A stretch of 64,000 nucleotides of DNA from CAVVKW01 sp963749035 (lineage in GTDB: Bacteria; Verrucomicrobiota; Verrucomicrobiia; Chthoniobacterales; JAATET01), in the NCBI GenBank assembly GCA_963749035.1, contig CAVVKW010000001.1, positions 248,001 to 312,000 on the forward strand, in the 5' to 3' direction. Below, one piece after another: positions 1 through 9,386 of this stretch. Numbering within the stretch: the stretch's first letter is position 1; each line of letters begins with the position of its first letter. A program made the position numbers and the translations under genes. Below the pieces are notes generated by a model, which made no database searches, was not told where the DNA came from, and saw only the letters and a list, made by a program, of their open reading frames with translations.

Positions 1-23
1 ATCGACGGGGTCGCTGGGTTCAT
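1..23 (-). CDS. possible start of the next gene in the Cus operon (partial)
   Basis: An ATG at position 23 on the minus strand opens a frame that runs off the window edge, reading M-N-P-A-T-P-S. It begins 9 bases after the stop codon of the CusA-like gene, a spacing typical of an operon continuing in the same direction. No convincing Shine-Dalgarno sequence precedes it and seven codons are too few for identification, so this is only a pointer that the Cus operon may extend beyond the window. Confidence 0.25.
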
Positions 24-32
24 TGCCGTTAT

Positions 33-3000
33 TTATTCGGAGTCGTTCCCGACAGTTCTCCTTCGAGCAAGATAATAGATGACCGGATAGATGAGGAGTT
101 CCAGCAGAAAGCTCGTCGCCAAGCCACCGATCATGGGGACAGCTAGGCGGCGCATGGTGTCGGCTCCCGCGCCAGTCGCCCAGAGAAGCGGCAGCAGGCC
201 GGTGAAGGTGGACATGACCGTCATCGTCTTGGGGCGGATGCGTTTGACCGCGCCGTCGTGGACGGCGGTCCAAAGGTCCGCGACTGTGTTGAGTTTCCCT
301 TCTTCGCGGAAGCGGTTGTAGCTGGTGTCGAGGTAGAGGAGCATCACGGCTCCGGTCTCGGCATCGAGACCGGCCAACGCGATCAGCCCGACCCAGACGG
401 CGAGCGACAGGTCGTAGTCCATGAACCACAGGAACCAGATCGCGCCGATCAGCGAGAACGGGACGGCGAGTAGGATGATCGACACGCGCAGCCAGCTTCG
501 CGTGGAGAGGTAGAGGAGGAGAACGATGCCGACGAGCGCGAGAGGAATCGCAATGCGGAGTCGGGCGTTGGCCTCCTGCATGTATTCGTATTGCCCTGAC
601 CAGACGACGGTCACGCCGGGCGGCAGCGGGACGGCCCGAGCGACGACTTGCTGGGCACGTTCGACGTAGGTGCCGATGTCGATGTCGGCGATGTCCACGT
701 AGACCCAGCTCGTGAGGCGGGCATTCTCGCTCTTCACCATCGGCGGGCCTTTGCGGATCGAGATGTCGGCGAGTTGGGCGAGCGGGACCTGTGCGCCGGA
801 CGGCGTGGCGACGAGGGTTTGCCGGACGGACTCGATGGTGTCGCGGAGTTCCGATGGGTAGCGGACGTTGACCGGGTAGCGCTCCAACCCCTCGATGGTG
901 GAGGTGACGGTCATCCCGCCGAGCGCGGTCATGATGACATCCTGCACGTCGCCGACGACGAGGCCGTAGCGCGCGATCTCGTCGCGATTGATCTCGATGT
1001 CGAAGTAATTGCCGCCGACGCTTTTCTCGGGAAACGCGCTGGTCGTGTTCGGACTGGTAAGTGGATCGGACTTCAACGCGTTGGCCGCTGCGTTGGCCAG
1101 ACCGGCCAGCTCGGTGAGATCGGACCCCATGAACTTGATGCCGATCGGGGTGCGGATGCCGGTGGAGAGCATGTCGATGCGGGTGCGGATCGGCATGGTC
1201 CAGGCGTTGGTCAGGCCGGGGATCTGGACGGCGTCGTTCATGCCGGGAACCCGAAGTTCACCGCCCTCGCCGTCGGGCACGTTGTAGCCAAAGATAATCT
1301 CGTCGTTCGTGATCGGGCGGATGGAGGGCAGGACTTTCCTAGGCAGCCACTGCGCCCACGCGGGCCAGCCGTCGTAGAATCGCGGCTCCCTTACCTGCCG
1401 CCACTTCGATTTGTCGCGATGCAGCGTGATCGTGGTCTCGATCATCGACATGGGAGCCGGATCGGTGGCCGTTTCGGCGCGACCGATTTTTCCGAAGACG
1501 GCTGCGACCTCGGGGAATTGCGCGATGAGTTTGTCGGTCTGCTGGAGGATTTCCTTCGCTTTGGTCACGCCGATTCCGGGATCGGTCGTGGGCATGTAGA
1601 GGAGATCGCCTTCTTCGAGCGGCGGCATGAATTCGCTGCCGAGTTGGCTGAAGGGATACCAGGTCGCGGCAAGCAGACCGACGGCGGCGAGGAGCGTGAG
1701 CCATTTGAACCGCATGACGAAGGCGAACGCGGGATTGTAGATCACCTCGAGGATGCGGCTGATCGGGTTGCGCTCTTCATCGGGGATTCGCTGGGGGAGC
1801 AGGACGAGCGCGCTGAGAAGTGTCCACCCACCGGCCAGAATCCATCGTGACATATCGATGCCGGGCAACGGGATGACGAGGAGCAGGATCGCGGGCGCAA
1901 GGATAATCCCGAAATAGGTGATCAATCGGCGGCGCCGACTCCAGGTCGTCGGCAGAGTCCGCTCGGTGATGAAGAACGTCATGAGGACGGGGATCACGGT
2001 GACGGCGAGGATCGCGCCGGACGCCATGGCGAAGGTCTTGGTGAAGGCGAGCGGCTTGAAGAGGCGTCCGGACTGTTCGCCGAGAACGAAGATCGGGAGG
2101 AAGCTGACGACGATGACCAGCAGCGCAAAAAATAGACTGGGCCCGACTTCCTTCGCGGCGTCTCCGATGACCTCCAATCGGGGACGCGGCGGGGCACCTC
2201 CGGCGACCCGGTGGCGTTCGAGTTCGAGGAACTTGTGGGCGTTCTCGACCATGATGATCGAGCTATCGACCATGACGCCGATGGAAATCGCGATGCCGCC
2301 GAGCGACATGATGTTGGCATTGATCCCGACGAGATTCATGATCGTGAGAGTCGCCAGGACTCCGGTCGGCAGGACGAAGGCGGCGACCAGCGCGCTACGA
2401 GCGTGCAGCAGGAAGAGAATGCAAACCACGGCGACGACGAGGACTTCCTCGGTGAGCGTGTGGCGGAGAGTCTCGACCGCGCGTTCGATGAGGTCGGAGC
2501 GGTCGTAAGCGATTTCGATGGCGACGCCGGGTGGCAGGCCGCGCTCCAGCTCTGCGAGGCGCCCGCGGACGTTCTCGATGGTGCGCTTGGCGTTCTCCCC
2601 GAAGCGCATGATGACGATGCCGCCGACGACTTCGCCTTCTCCGTTCCATTCCGCGATGCCGCGCCGGATGTCCGGGCCGAGACGCACCTCGGCCACGTCG
2701 GCAAGGCGAATCGGAGATCCGCTGTCGTTCACGCCGAGCGCGATGCCCCGCAAATCTTCTAGTGCACGCTGGGAGCGAACGTCTTCGACCCGTTTCCCGT
2801 CGGCGGTGGCCGTGGCTTTGTCTTCGGGACTCAGCGTGCCGAGGTAGCCGATGCCACGGACCATGTATTCGGTCTCGCTCTGCTCGATGAGCCGACCGCC
2901 CACGTCGGAATTCGACCGCTGGATCGCCATACGAACCTTCTGCAAGGGGATGTTGTAGGCCCGCAGTTTCACGGGATCGACGACGACCTGATATTGCTTC

Positions 3001-3713
3001 ACGAAGCCGCCAATTGGCGCGACTTCGCTCACGCCATCGACGGCCGTCAGCTCGTAGCGCAGATACCAGTCCTGCAAGCTGCGGAGATCGCTCAGGTCGA
3101 TCTTCGGTTGCACGAGCGGCGAACCGTCGAGCGGACACTCACGGAAGCCGGGGAACGTGCGCTGGAGCACGAGCCGGGAGCGGGCGGGCTCCGTGATGTC
3201 GGCCTGGCTCGCGTAATAGCGGTTGGTCTCGGGATCGTGCCAGAGTCCGTCGGGGTATTTTTCGCAATACGGCCCGGTGGTCAGCACATATTGAAAAATC
3301 CAGCCCACGCCCGTCGCGTCGGGACCAAGCTGTGGCGCGACTCCGGCGGGGAGACGATTCGCGACGGAGTTCAGTTGTTCGAGGACGCGGCTGCGCGCCC
3401 AGTAGATGTCGGTCCCGTCCTCGAAAATGATGTAAACGAAGCTCGTCCCGAACATGCTGTATCCCCGCACGACCTTCGCGTAGGGCACCGCAAGCATGGC
3501 GGTGGTGAGCGGATAGGTGACCTGATCCTCGACGATGCGCGGAGCCTGTCCGGGAAACTCCGTGCGGATGACGACCTGCACGTCGGACAGATCCGGGATT
3601 GCGTCGACAGTGATGTTCTTCGCGGAATACCAACCGCCCGCGATCAGGAAGCCGCAGAGCAGCAGCACCATCACGCGGTTGCGCACGCACCAGTCGATGA
3701 GTTTTTCGATCAT
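33..3713 (-). CDS. cusA: CusA/CzcA-family heavy-metal efflux RND transporter
   Basis: Inner-membrane proton-driven RND pump that would drive Cu(I)/Ag(I) out through the CusB-like and TolC-like partners encoded upstream. The N-terminus has the family opening (one TM segment then a porter domain), and TM4 reads GVMVDSSIIMVENAHK, close to the Cu/Ag (HME4) subclass. Porter methionines are present in LLYMPTT and APMSMIETTI, where the CusA methionine relay lies. At 1226 aa it is longer than the usual roughly 1040-1050 aa: an insertion at about residues 147-205 has two cysteines (YCEKYPDG and RECPLDG), and a hydrophobic cytoplasmic insertion lies around residues 610-680. The gene follows cusB by 13 bases. 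Metal specificity is inferred from motifs and context. Confidence 0.93.
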   Translation of the reverse strand: MIEKLIDWCVRNRVMVLLLCGFLIAGGWYSAKNITVDAIPDLSDVQVVIRTEFPGQAPRIVEDQVTYPLTTAMLAVPYAKVVRGYSMFGTSFVYIIFEDGTDIYWARSRVLEQLNSVANRLPAGVAPQLGPDATGVGWIFQYVLTTGPYCEKYPDGLWHDPETNRYYASQADITEPARSRLVLQRTFPGFRECPLDGSPLVQPKIDLSDLRSLQDWYLRYELTAVDGVSEVAPIGGFVKQYQVVVDPVKLRAYNIPLQKVRMAIQRSNSDVGGRLIEQSETEYMVRGIGYLGTLSPEDKATATADGKRVEDVRSQRALEDLRGIALGVNDSGSPIRLADVAEVRLGPDIRRGIAEWNGEGEVVGGIVIMRFGENAKRTIENVRGRLAELERGLPPGVAIEIAYDRSDLIERAVETLRHTLTEEVLVVAVVCILFLLHARSALVAAFVLPTGVLATLTIMNLVGINANIMSLGGIAISIGVMVDSSIIMVENAHKFLELERHRVAGGAPPRPRLEVIGDAAKEVGPSLFFALLVIVVSFLPIFVLGEQSGRLFKPLAFTKTFAMASGAILAVTVIPVLMTFFITERTLPTTWSRRRRLITYFGIILAPAILLLVIPLPGIDMSRWILAGGWTLLSALVLLPQRIPDEERNPISRILEVIYNPAFAFVMRFKWLTLLAAVGLLAATWYPFSQLGSEFMPPLEEGDLLYMPTTDPGIGVTKAKEILQQTDKLIAQFPEVAAVFGKIGRAETATDPAPMSMIETTITLHRDKSKWRQVREPRFYDGWPAWAQWLPRKVLPSIRPITNDEIIFGYNVPDGEGGELRVPGMNDAVQIPGLTNAWTMPIRTRIDMLSTGIRTPIGIKFMGSDLTELAGLANAAANALKSDPLTSPNTTSAFPEKSVGGNYFDIEINRDEIARYGLVVGDVQDVIMTALGGMTVTSTIEGLERYPVNVRYPSELRDTIESVRQTLVATPSGAQVPLAQLADISIRKGPPMVKSENARLTSWVYVDIADIDIGTYVERAQQVVARAVPLPPGVTVVWSGQYEYMQEANARLRIAIPLALVGIVLLLYLSTRSWLRVSIILLAVPFSLIGAIWFLWFMDYDLSLAVWVGLIALAGLDAETGAVMLLYLDTSYNRFREEGKLNTVADLWTAVHDGAVKRIRPKTMTVMSTFTGLLPLLWATGAGADTMRRLAVPMIGGLATSFLLELLIYPVIYYLARRRTVGNDSE

Positions 3714-3726
3714 AATAGCGACTTAG

Positions 3727-5529
3727 TTATTGGTTGGTGGATTTGCCGGAGACCGGAACGGCGGTGCGTTCGTCGAAACACGCCAGCATCCGAGTTCCCA
3801 TGTAAGGATTGCGGACATCGCCGGCGGCCTGGAGCCAGACGGCGCCACCCTGGTCCTCAAGAAACATCGGGCAGCGCAACGCGAGCACGTCGGTGCCGAA
3901 TCCACCCGGAACGCCGGTCTGCATCACGATCTGGCGGAATGGGACGCTAAGCCGGCCGAAGGCGAGCCGGGCAGCGGCGAGGTCCGATGCCCCAGTGAGC
4001 ATTTTCGCTTCAGTTGTGATGGTTTTGAGTTCATCGACACGCTGGTGCCAGAAATGCGGATCGTCCGGAATCTCCGTCGCCTCCAGCGCCTCAATCGAGG
4101 AATCAAACTGCCCGGCGGCCTCCGCGACTCCCGCCGTGGAATCTTCGGCCAGGGCTGTCTGAATCACGAAATAGTGGTCCAGCGCGGATTGCAACGCGGT
4201 CGACGCGGCGGTCGGCAGCGAGACCGTCTCGGTCGCCGCCGTCGTAACCACCGTCTCCTGCTCGGCGGCGGACTCACCCTTGAGCATCTTCGCGAGCGCT
4301 TCTCGCATGTTGGCTTCGCTGTCGAGGAGGAACTGGCCGGAGGTGACGACCATCTCGCCGGGCTTCAAACCCGCGAGAATCTGAACCGTCCCATCGTCGG
4401 TGGTCACGCCGGTCTCCACCGCGCGGGGCTCGAATTTCCCCTCGCCCAGGCTCGCGAAGGCGACTTGGCGCCTGCCGGTGTCGATGACCGCTGAGCGCGG
4501 GGCGAGCGTGGCCTTGGCGGCGAGGCGGCTCTGGAGTTCGACGTTGGCGAACATGCCGGGCTTGAGCAGGCCGGTCGGATTGTCGAACTCCAGCCGCACC
4601 TGTGCCTCCCGCGTCTTCGTGTCGAGATACGGATAGATGTAGGCGACCCGGCCCTCGAACGTCTGCCCTGGGATGTAAGATAGCGTCATTTCAGCCGACT
4701 GGCCTTCTTCGAGGTAGGGCAACTGGTATTCGTAAACGGTCGCGATCACCCAGACCTTGGACAGGTCGGCGATGCGGTAAACCTGCATGCCGGGATCGAC
4801 CTTCATGCCTTCGTTGGCGTGCTTCTCGGTGACGACTCCGGTGAAAGGACTCAGAATTTGCAGCGTTTTCTCAGCCTTGCCGCGTTTCGCCAACGCGTTG
4901 ATTTGTTCGTCAGTCGCGTCGAAATACTCCAGCCGCTTGCGGGCAGCCGCGGCGAGGGAACGGTCCCCTCCCCGCTTCGCGATGAGGTAGTCTTCCTGGG
5001 CGGAGTATAGCTGCGGCGAGTAGATCGAGAAAAGCGGTGTCCCCGCGGCGACCTTCTGGCCAAGCGAATCGACCGAAATGTCCTCGATCCAGCCGGAGAC
5101 TTTGATGTTCACGTCGCGGACCCGCTCTTCGTCGTAGCCAACGATGCCGACCGTGCGAGTCGTCTTGACCAGCGGTCCTTCGGTGACTTCGCCGATGCGG
5201 ATTCCCATGTTTTGGACGACGACGGGGTTGATCGCGATCTCACCGGCGAATTTCGCGGGGTCGAGCGGCACGAGGTCCATGCCACAAATCGGACATTGGC
5301 CCGGCTCGGGCATGATGATCCACGGGTGCATGCCGGAGATCCAATACTGCGTCTCGACATCGCCGGAGTCATTCCCCCCACCGGCCATTTCGTTCGTCTT
5401 TAAGGCATCACCGGAAAATAGACGGGGCGCAAAAAACCATGCTGCGACTACAAGAAGCAGGATCGCCACGATGGCGAAGACCCAGCGAAAACGCCGGGAG
5501 CGGTGAGGTTGGTCGGGATCGTTTTTCAT
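3727..5529 (-). CDS. cusB: CusB-like periplasmic adaptor with C-terminal DUF3347 domain
   Basis: Membrane-fusion protein bridging the RND pump and the outer-membrane channel. The 600-aa product starts at ATG 5529, which overlaps the TolC-like stop as ATGA; longer upstream frames only extend into that gene. An N-terminal TM anchor (about residues 16-36) is followed by a heavy-metal-binding motif with CPICGMDLVP, then barrel-sandwich and beta-barrel regions typical of CusB. The last roughly 150 residues form a DUF3347-like domain (LDHYFVIQTALAEDS; LRCPMF; GTRMLACF). The same domain exists as a free-standing secreted protein at 21609-22067, so a putative metal-binding module appears both fused and separate in one island. 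Start choice rests on the ATGA junction and the TM anchor. Confidence 0.93.
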   Translation of the reverse strand: MKNDPDQPHRSRRFRWVFAIVAILLLVVAAWFFAPRLFSGDALKTNEMAGGGNDSGDVETQYWISGMHPWIIMPEPGQCPICGMDLVPLDPAKFAGEIAINPVVVQNMGIRIGEVTEGPLVKTTRTVGIVGYDEERVRDVNIKVSGWIEDISVDSLGQKVAAGTPLFSIYSPQLYSAQEDYLIAKRGGDRSLAAAARKRLEYFDATDEQINALAKRGKAEKTLQILSPFTGVVTEKHANEGMKVDPGMQVYRIADLSKVWVIATVYEYQLPYLEEGQSAEMTLSYIPGQTFEGRVAYIYPYLDTKTREAQVRLEFDNPTGLLKPGMFANVELQSRLAAKATLAPRSAVIDTGRRQVAFASLGEGKFEPRAVETGVTTDDGTVQILAGLKPGEMVVTSGQFLLDSEANMREALAKMLKGESAAEQETVVTTAATETVSLPTAASTALQSALDHYFVIQTALAEDSTAGVAEAAGQFDSSIEALEATEIPDDPHFWHQRVDELKTITTEAKMLTGASDLAAARLAFGRLSVPFRQIVMQTGVPGGFGTDVLALRCPMFLEDQGGAVWLQAAGDVRNPYMGTRMLACFDERTAVPVSGKSTNQ

Positions 5530-6839
5530 GGCTTGGAGATGGCAGTGGCGGTTTGAGGATTGGGGTGGTCGAGAGGTTCGCCGATGGCACGTTCCAGTTC
5601 GGCGATGGCGCGGAGCGTTCCTGCGGTGCGGTCGATCAGACCAAGTTCGGCGCTGAGGTAAGCTCGCTGGACGTCGAGCAGATCCGTAAGCGTCGCGGAG
5701 CCCGCGCTGTAGGCCGAAGTGACGGACTCGTATGCTTGCCGAGCCTTCGGCAGAATGTTCTCGGCAAAACTGTCCCGTTGCTCGCGCATCGCTCGTGCCA
5801 TCGCGTAGGCGGCCTGGACGCCGGCGCTCACGTCGGCGGTAAGCTGAGCTTGGCGGGCGGCGGACGACCCACGGCGCGCGACGGCGGCCTGCTTTTGCGC
5901 ACCGAGCTTGTCCCACCAGATTGGGAGATTGACGGCGATGGTCCCCATGATCGGATCGTTGCCGTTCTGCGGTGTCATCGGCTGGACGGAACTTGCGCTG
6001 ACGACCGTGTAATCCAGCCCAAGCGTGACGTCGGGAAAATACTCGAGCGCAGCCGCGCGGACGCCAAGGTCATCGCGGGCAACCGCGGCCCGGGCCGCTT
6101 CGATGTCCTGATTGGCCACGATCGAGCGGCGCATCACCGCTTGGAGAGACGGAAGCTCGGGCAATTTCGGGTCGCTGTATCGAGCGACAGCAGTGGCTGG
6201 TTCCGTCTCGCCCCGCAGCGCCGCCATGCGGGCGATGACGCCAGTCCGCTCTGCCTCGAGTTGCGCGATTCGAACTTCGATTTCCTCCGCGGCGATGTCG
6301 GATCGCAGGACGTTGGCGATGGCGCCTTGATTCGTCTCGACCAGCGCTTCCGAGGACTCCGTCGTCTGGCGAAGGAGCGCCTCCTGATCGCGAAGAACGA
6401 GGATCGCGCGATCCGCGCGGTAGAGATCGGCGAGCAGGATGCGGCCTTGGGCAAAGACATCGCGGAGCGCTCCGCGAAATTTCCAATACGCGACCTGCGC
6501 GTCGGCCGCGGACCGCGCCCCTGCCGTGCCGAGCTTGCCGGGGAACGGGATTTTTTGCGATACGCCGAACCGCTGCCGCATCGCGCCGGTTCGCGTCTGC
6601 ACGCTCTGGAAATAGTAGCCGTAGCTCACCATCGGATCGGGCAGCGAGGAGACGACTTCGGGCATTTGCGCCATCGCCTCCCATTCCAGTCGGGCGGAAT
6701 CGACCCCCGGATTGACGACAAGGACTTCGGCCAGAAAGCGGTCAGCTACCGGAGAGGCGTCGTCGCCCCGGGCGGATGCCAGCGCGACAACCGCAAAGCC
6801 GATGCGGGAGAGATTTCGAATGGATAAGATGGATTTCAA
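5526..6839 (-). CDS. cusC: TolC-family outer-membrane factor of the Cus system
   Basis: Outer-membrane efflux channel with an N-terminal export signal and two OEP repeats of long alpha-helical segments; 437 aa is normal for the family. The only plausible start near the signal peptide is TTG at 6839; no ATG lies between it and the mature part. A 4-base ATGA overlap links it to the cusB-like gene. It is one of three TolC-like proteins in the window and, by position, the one paired with the RND pump. No lipobox was seen, unlike E. coli CusC, so the gene symbol denotes role rather than close relationship. Confidence 0.88.
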   Translation of the reverse strand: MKSILSIRNLSRIGFAVVALASARGDDASPVADRFLAEVLVVNPGVDSARLEWEAMAQMPEVVSSLPDPMVSYGYYFQSVQTRTGAMRQRFGVSQKIPFPGKLGTAGARSAADAQVAYWKFRGALRDVFAQGRILLADLYRADRAILVLRDQEALLRQTTESSEALVETNQGAIANVLRSDIAAEEIEVRIAQLEAERTGVIARMAALRGETEPATAVARYSDPKLPELPSLQAVMRRSIVANQDIEAARAAVARDDLGVRAAALEYFPDVTLGLDYTVVSASSVQPMTPQNGNDPIMGTIAVNLPIWWDKLGAQKQAAVARRGSSAARQAQLTADVSAGVQAAYAMARAMREQRDSFAENILPKARQAYESVTSAYSAGSATLTDLLDVQRAYLSAELGLIDRTAGTLRAIAELERAIGEPLDHPNPQTATAISKP

Positions 6840-6963
6840 TGGTGTGGAAAGGAGATGGTCTGAACAGGACGGAACCCACCGCAGGGAGCGGCATGGCTTC
6901 AGGGATAAGCGCCACGGTTCACCGCCAACCGACCCGGAATGCGGGGCGGGTGGAAACGGGAAC

Positions 6964-7470
6964 TCAGGCGACGCCGACCGGCGGCGCGTGCGCCAGCAGG
7001 CGACGGGCCAGAAACAAATCGAAAAACGAGGTGCCGCCAGGCGGAGCGTGGCCGGGGAAGGAGCGGGTTTGGGCCACTGGCTCTTCGAACAGGATCGAGG
7101 CGATCTCGACCCACGCCGGTTTCAGAAAATGGAGTTGAGTCGATGGAGCGACCGCGACCGGCGGAACGGGAGAATTCAACTCGTCACCGCACAGCATCTG
7201 CATGCCGGGGACCGGAAAATCCTCTTGATCTGTCGAGTGACAGTGGCTCTCCGGTGATGCCTCGGCGGCAGCGGGAGCCCAGCTCGATAGAGTGCAGTGA
7301 TTGGCGGCGGCCAGCCACGACACCAAGGTCAGCGAAATAATCGCCGAGAGCAGCCAGACGGATCGAAGTCGCGCACGCACGGCCACATGAATACCGGCAA
7401 CCCGCGACGCGCGCAAGCCAGCCCTGATCAAGAACGATTCACTCTGCCGATTCTTTTGAATTCGAGTCAC
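6964..7470 (-). CDS. orphan membrane-anchored or secreted Cys/His protein heading the Cus operon
   Basis: I do not recognise the family. The 168-aa product has a basic N-terminus, one hydrophobic segment (VWLLSAIISLTLVSWLAAA), then NHC, ESHCHST and GMQMLCGDE motifs that could bind metal, and a mostly uncharged tail. The start is GTG at 7470, placed 6 bases after the CGTTTAAC element of a predicted ECF promoter, the same spacing seen at four other genes of this regulon. An alternative GTG at 7386, nearer the hydrophobic segment, cannot be excluded. It lies 124 bases upstream of the TolC-like gene and is probably cotranscribed with it. Confidence 0.65.
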   Translation of the reverse strand: MTRIQKNRQSESFLIRAGLRASRVAGIHVAVRARLRSVWLLSAIISLTLVSWLAAANHCTLSSWAPAAAEASPESHCHSTDQEDFPVPGMQMLCGDELNSPVPPVAVAPSTQLHFLKPAWVEIASILFEEPVAQTRSFPGHAPPGGTSFFDLFLARRLLAHAPPVGVA

Positions 7471-7476
7471 TGGAGA

Positions 7477-7505
7477 GTTAAACGACGAAAACCGGGAAAA
7501 CCCTC
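7477..7505 (-). promoter_or_regulatory. predicted ECF sigma promoter, Cus operon
   Basis: On the minus strand GAGGG (7505-7501) is followed after exactly 16 bases by CGTTTAAC (7484-7477), ending 6 bases before the GTG at 7470. It matches six other intergenic sites in this window. Assignment to the resident CnrH-like sigma factor is inference. Confidence 0.7.
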
Positions 7506-7561
7506 ACGATTTCTGGAATTGTTTTCCGAAGAACGGCTCCTCCATTGGTCTTGTCACTGAC

Positions 7562-8047
7562 CTACTCCTCCACGGACCGCGCGACCTGCTCGATCAAGGT
7601 TGGCGTGACGAACAGACCTGCCGCCTGCATCCGGGCGAAAACCGGTCGGCATTCGTCCACGAACCCGCGTTTCTTCGCCAACGCCACCAAGCTCAACGTT
7701 CCGCGGAAATGACAGCCGAGGACTCCAGCGCACCTCCGAGCGGCGTCGTCGTCCAACACGGCTTCGTAATCTCGATTCTCGATGGCCCACGTGATAACGG
7801 CGGTCTCGCCACGTCCCAAATCCCAAGCCAGCAGCTCTTCGGACGCTGCCGGATTTTCTCGAATCAGGGACGAGCCGACTTCGGTCTCGATCCATTGGCG
7901 GGCGGCATCCTCTTCCGTTCCCGCCCGGACTTCGTCCGCGACCGCTTTGGGAATGATAATTTCCCCCATTCGAGGCAGCCAGCCGAGTTGCCCGGATTTT
8001 CCCAGGAGAATGATCGGCGATGCGTCAATGACCCAACGCTCAGTCAC
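7562..8047 (-). CDS. DUF3368 PIN-like toxin of a toxin-antitoxin pair
   Basis: A 161-aa protein starting MTERWVIDASPIILLGK, the usual opening of DUF3368 proteins, which are PIN-domain-like (VapC-related) putative ribonucleases. Acidic residues at the expected places (D in VIDAS, E in VADEVRAGTE, D in LGRGETAVI and VLDDDAARR) fit the metal-binding PIN active site. It overlaps the stop of the upstream UPF0175 gene by 8 bases, the standard antitoxin-toxin order. The pair sits between the Cus operon and the long efflux operon and is not obviously connected with metals; it may simply stabilise the island. Confidence 0.85.
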   Translation of the reverse strand: MTERWVIDASPIILLGKSGQLGWLPRMGEIIIPKAVADEVRAGTEEDAARQWIETEVGSSLIRENPAASEELLAWDLGRGETAVITWAIENRDYEAVLDDDAARRCAGVLGCHFRGTLSLVALAKKRGFVDECRPVFARMQAAGLFVTPTLIEQVARSVEE

Positions 8048-8288
8048 GGGCGAGTTCTTCCGCCAGTTCTTCCGGCGTCGATTGCACCGCCGAGACTCCG
8101 AATCGCCCCGCCCCCAGCAGGAACGCTTCGCGCGCCACCCCGGCGAGCATCGCGGCCTTCGACTGCGAGATCATCCCCGCCTCATACCATTTCAACGCCG
8201 CGGCCAGCCGCATTTCGCTCGCAAACTGGGCTGGACTCAGGCGTAACGCACTGAAAGCGGATTCCGGCAGGTCCATCTCGATGTGCAT
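8040..8288 (-). CDS. UPF0175-family antitoxin
   Basis: Small helical protein (82 aa from ATG 8288, MHIEMDLPESAFSAL) with the UPF0175 pattern: a short beta strand with a basic/acidic start, then helices with KWYEAGMISQSKAAMLAGV, a helix-turn-helix-like segment. UPF0175 genes commonly precede DUF3368/PIN toxins, as here with an 8-base overlap. A slightly longer frame starts at 8303, but its added residues (MVFGI) look unrelated. Probable role: DNA-binding antitoxin that autoregulates the pair. Confidence 0.82.
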   Translation of the reverse strand: MHIEMDLPESAFSALRLSPAQFASEMRLAAALKWYEAGMISQSKAAMLAGVAREAFLLGAGRFGVSAVQSTPEELAEELARD

Positions 8289-8363
8289 AATCCCAAATAC
8301 CACAGTCGAGCTTTAATGTCATTGAATGGTTCCTGAGGGCTGTGAGCAGACGGGGTTCCCGTT

Positions 8364-9359
8364 CTACGCGACGACCGAAGAACAGGCATCTTCGTCGCAT
8401 TGCTGGACCTCCACCGTGACGTGGACGAGTTCTTCGTGCTCGTGCAGCATTTCGCGGTAATCCTCCACCGACCTCGGCGCGTGGGCGACGATCCCGACGA
8501 TGGCGGCGAATTGCCCCGCGCCGACCTGCCAGATGTGGAGGTCGTAAATCGTCGAGTCGCCATCGGCTTCGACGGTTTCGCGAATAACCTCAAGCAGATC
8601 GGTGTCGGTCGGCGTGCGGTCGAGCAGGATGCCGCTTGTGTCCCGCACCAATCCGTAGGCCCAGACCGCGATGACGGCGCTCCCGACGATTCCCATCATC
8701 GGGTCCATCCACCACCAGCCGAACGACGCGCCGGCGACGAGCGCGGCGATGGCGGTGACCGACGTGAGCGCATCGGCCAACACGTGGATGTAAGCGGATC
8801 GCAGGTTCAAATCCTCGTGGTGGTGGGAATGGTCGCCGTGCTGGTGACCGTGATGGTGGTGATGGTGACTGTCCTTGAGTAGCAACGCGCACGCGACGTT
8901 GACGGCGAGCCCCAGCACGGCGACGCCGATGGCTTGGCCGAACTGGATGGGCAGCGGATCGAGGAATCGGTGGACCGATTCGGCGGCCACGAGCAGCGCG
9001 ACGACGGCGAGCAGGATGGCGCTGGCGAAGCCTCCGAGGACACCGATCTTTCCGGTGCCGAAGGTATAGCGAGGATTGCGCGCGTTGCGCCGACTCAGCC
9101 AATAGGCGACCGCCGTGATGGCGAAGGCAGCGACGTGTGTGCCCATGTGCAGACCGTCCGCGAGGAGCGCCATCGAATTGAAAATGGACCCCGCGATGAT
9201 TTCGATGATCATCATCGAAACGGTGATCCCGATCACGAGATGAGTCCGGCGCTCGGCGGACGAGTTGTCCGCGCCGAAGTCGTGCCGATGGTGCCAGCGT
9301 GTCGGGTCGGTCTTGTGCATAACGGTCTCGTTCTTATCGCTGACAGCCGGGGCCGACAA
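8364..9359 (-). CDS. dmeF: DmeF-like CDF cation efflux protein
   Basis: Six-TM cation diffusion facilitator exchanging protons for divalent metal across the inner membrane. The TM2 and TM5 metal-site motifs are visible (LLADGLHMGTH; HVLADALTS). A strongly His-rich loop (HHHHHHGHQHGDHSHHH) lies between TM4 and TM5, and a cytoplasmic domain follows, ending with a Cys/acidic tail (QQCDEDAC). The overall pattern (GTGKIGVLGGFASAI, RNARNPRYTFG) recalls the Co/Ni exporter DmeF. It is the last gene of the long minus-strand operon, 27 bases after the glutaredoxin-MauE gene. Metal preference is from family resemblance only. Confidence 0.88.
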   Translation of the reverse strand: MSAPAVSDKNETVMHKTDPTRWHHRHDFGADNSSAERRTHLVIGITVSMMIIEIIAGSIFNSMALLADGLHMGTHVAAFAITAVAYWLSRRNARNPRYTFGTGKIGVLGGFASAILLAVVALLVAAESVHRFLDPLPIQFGQAIGVAVLGLAVNVACALLLKDSHHHHHHGHQHGDHSHHHEDLNLRSAYIHVLADALTSVTAIAALVAGASFGWWWMDPMMGIVGSAVIAVWAYGLVRDTSGILLDRTPTDTDLLEVIRETVEADGDSTIYDLHIWQVGAGQFAAIVGIVAHAPRSVEDYREMLHEHEELVHVTVEVQQCDEDACSSVVA

Positions 9360-9386
9360 GCGTCCGCCCAGCGAGAGACGGCAGAA

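Noticed and set aside
648..1850. Long plus-strand frame opposite the CusA-like gene
   Set aside because: It lies entirely antisense to a well-supported RND gene and its translation has no recognisable domain; GC-rich genes of this type produce long antisense frames. The same applies to the long frames opposite the TolC-like, oxidase, ATPase and ABC genes.
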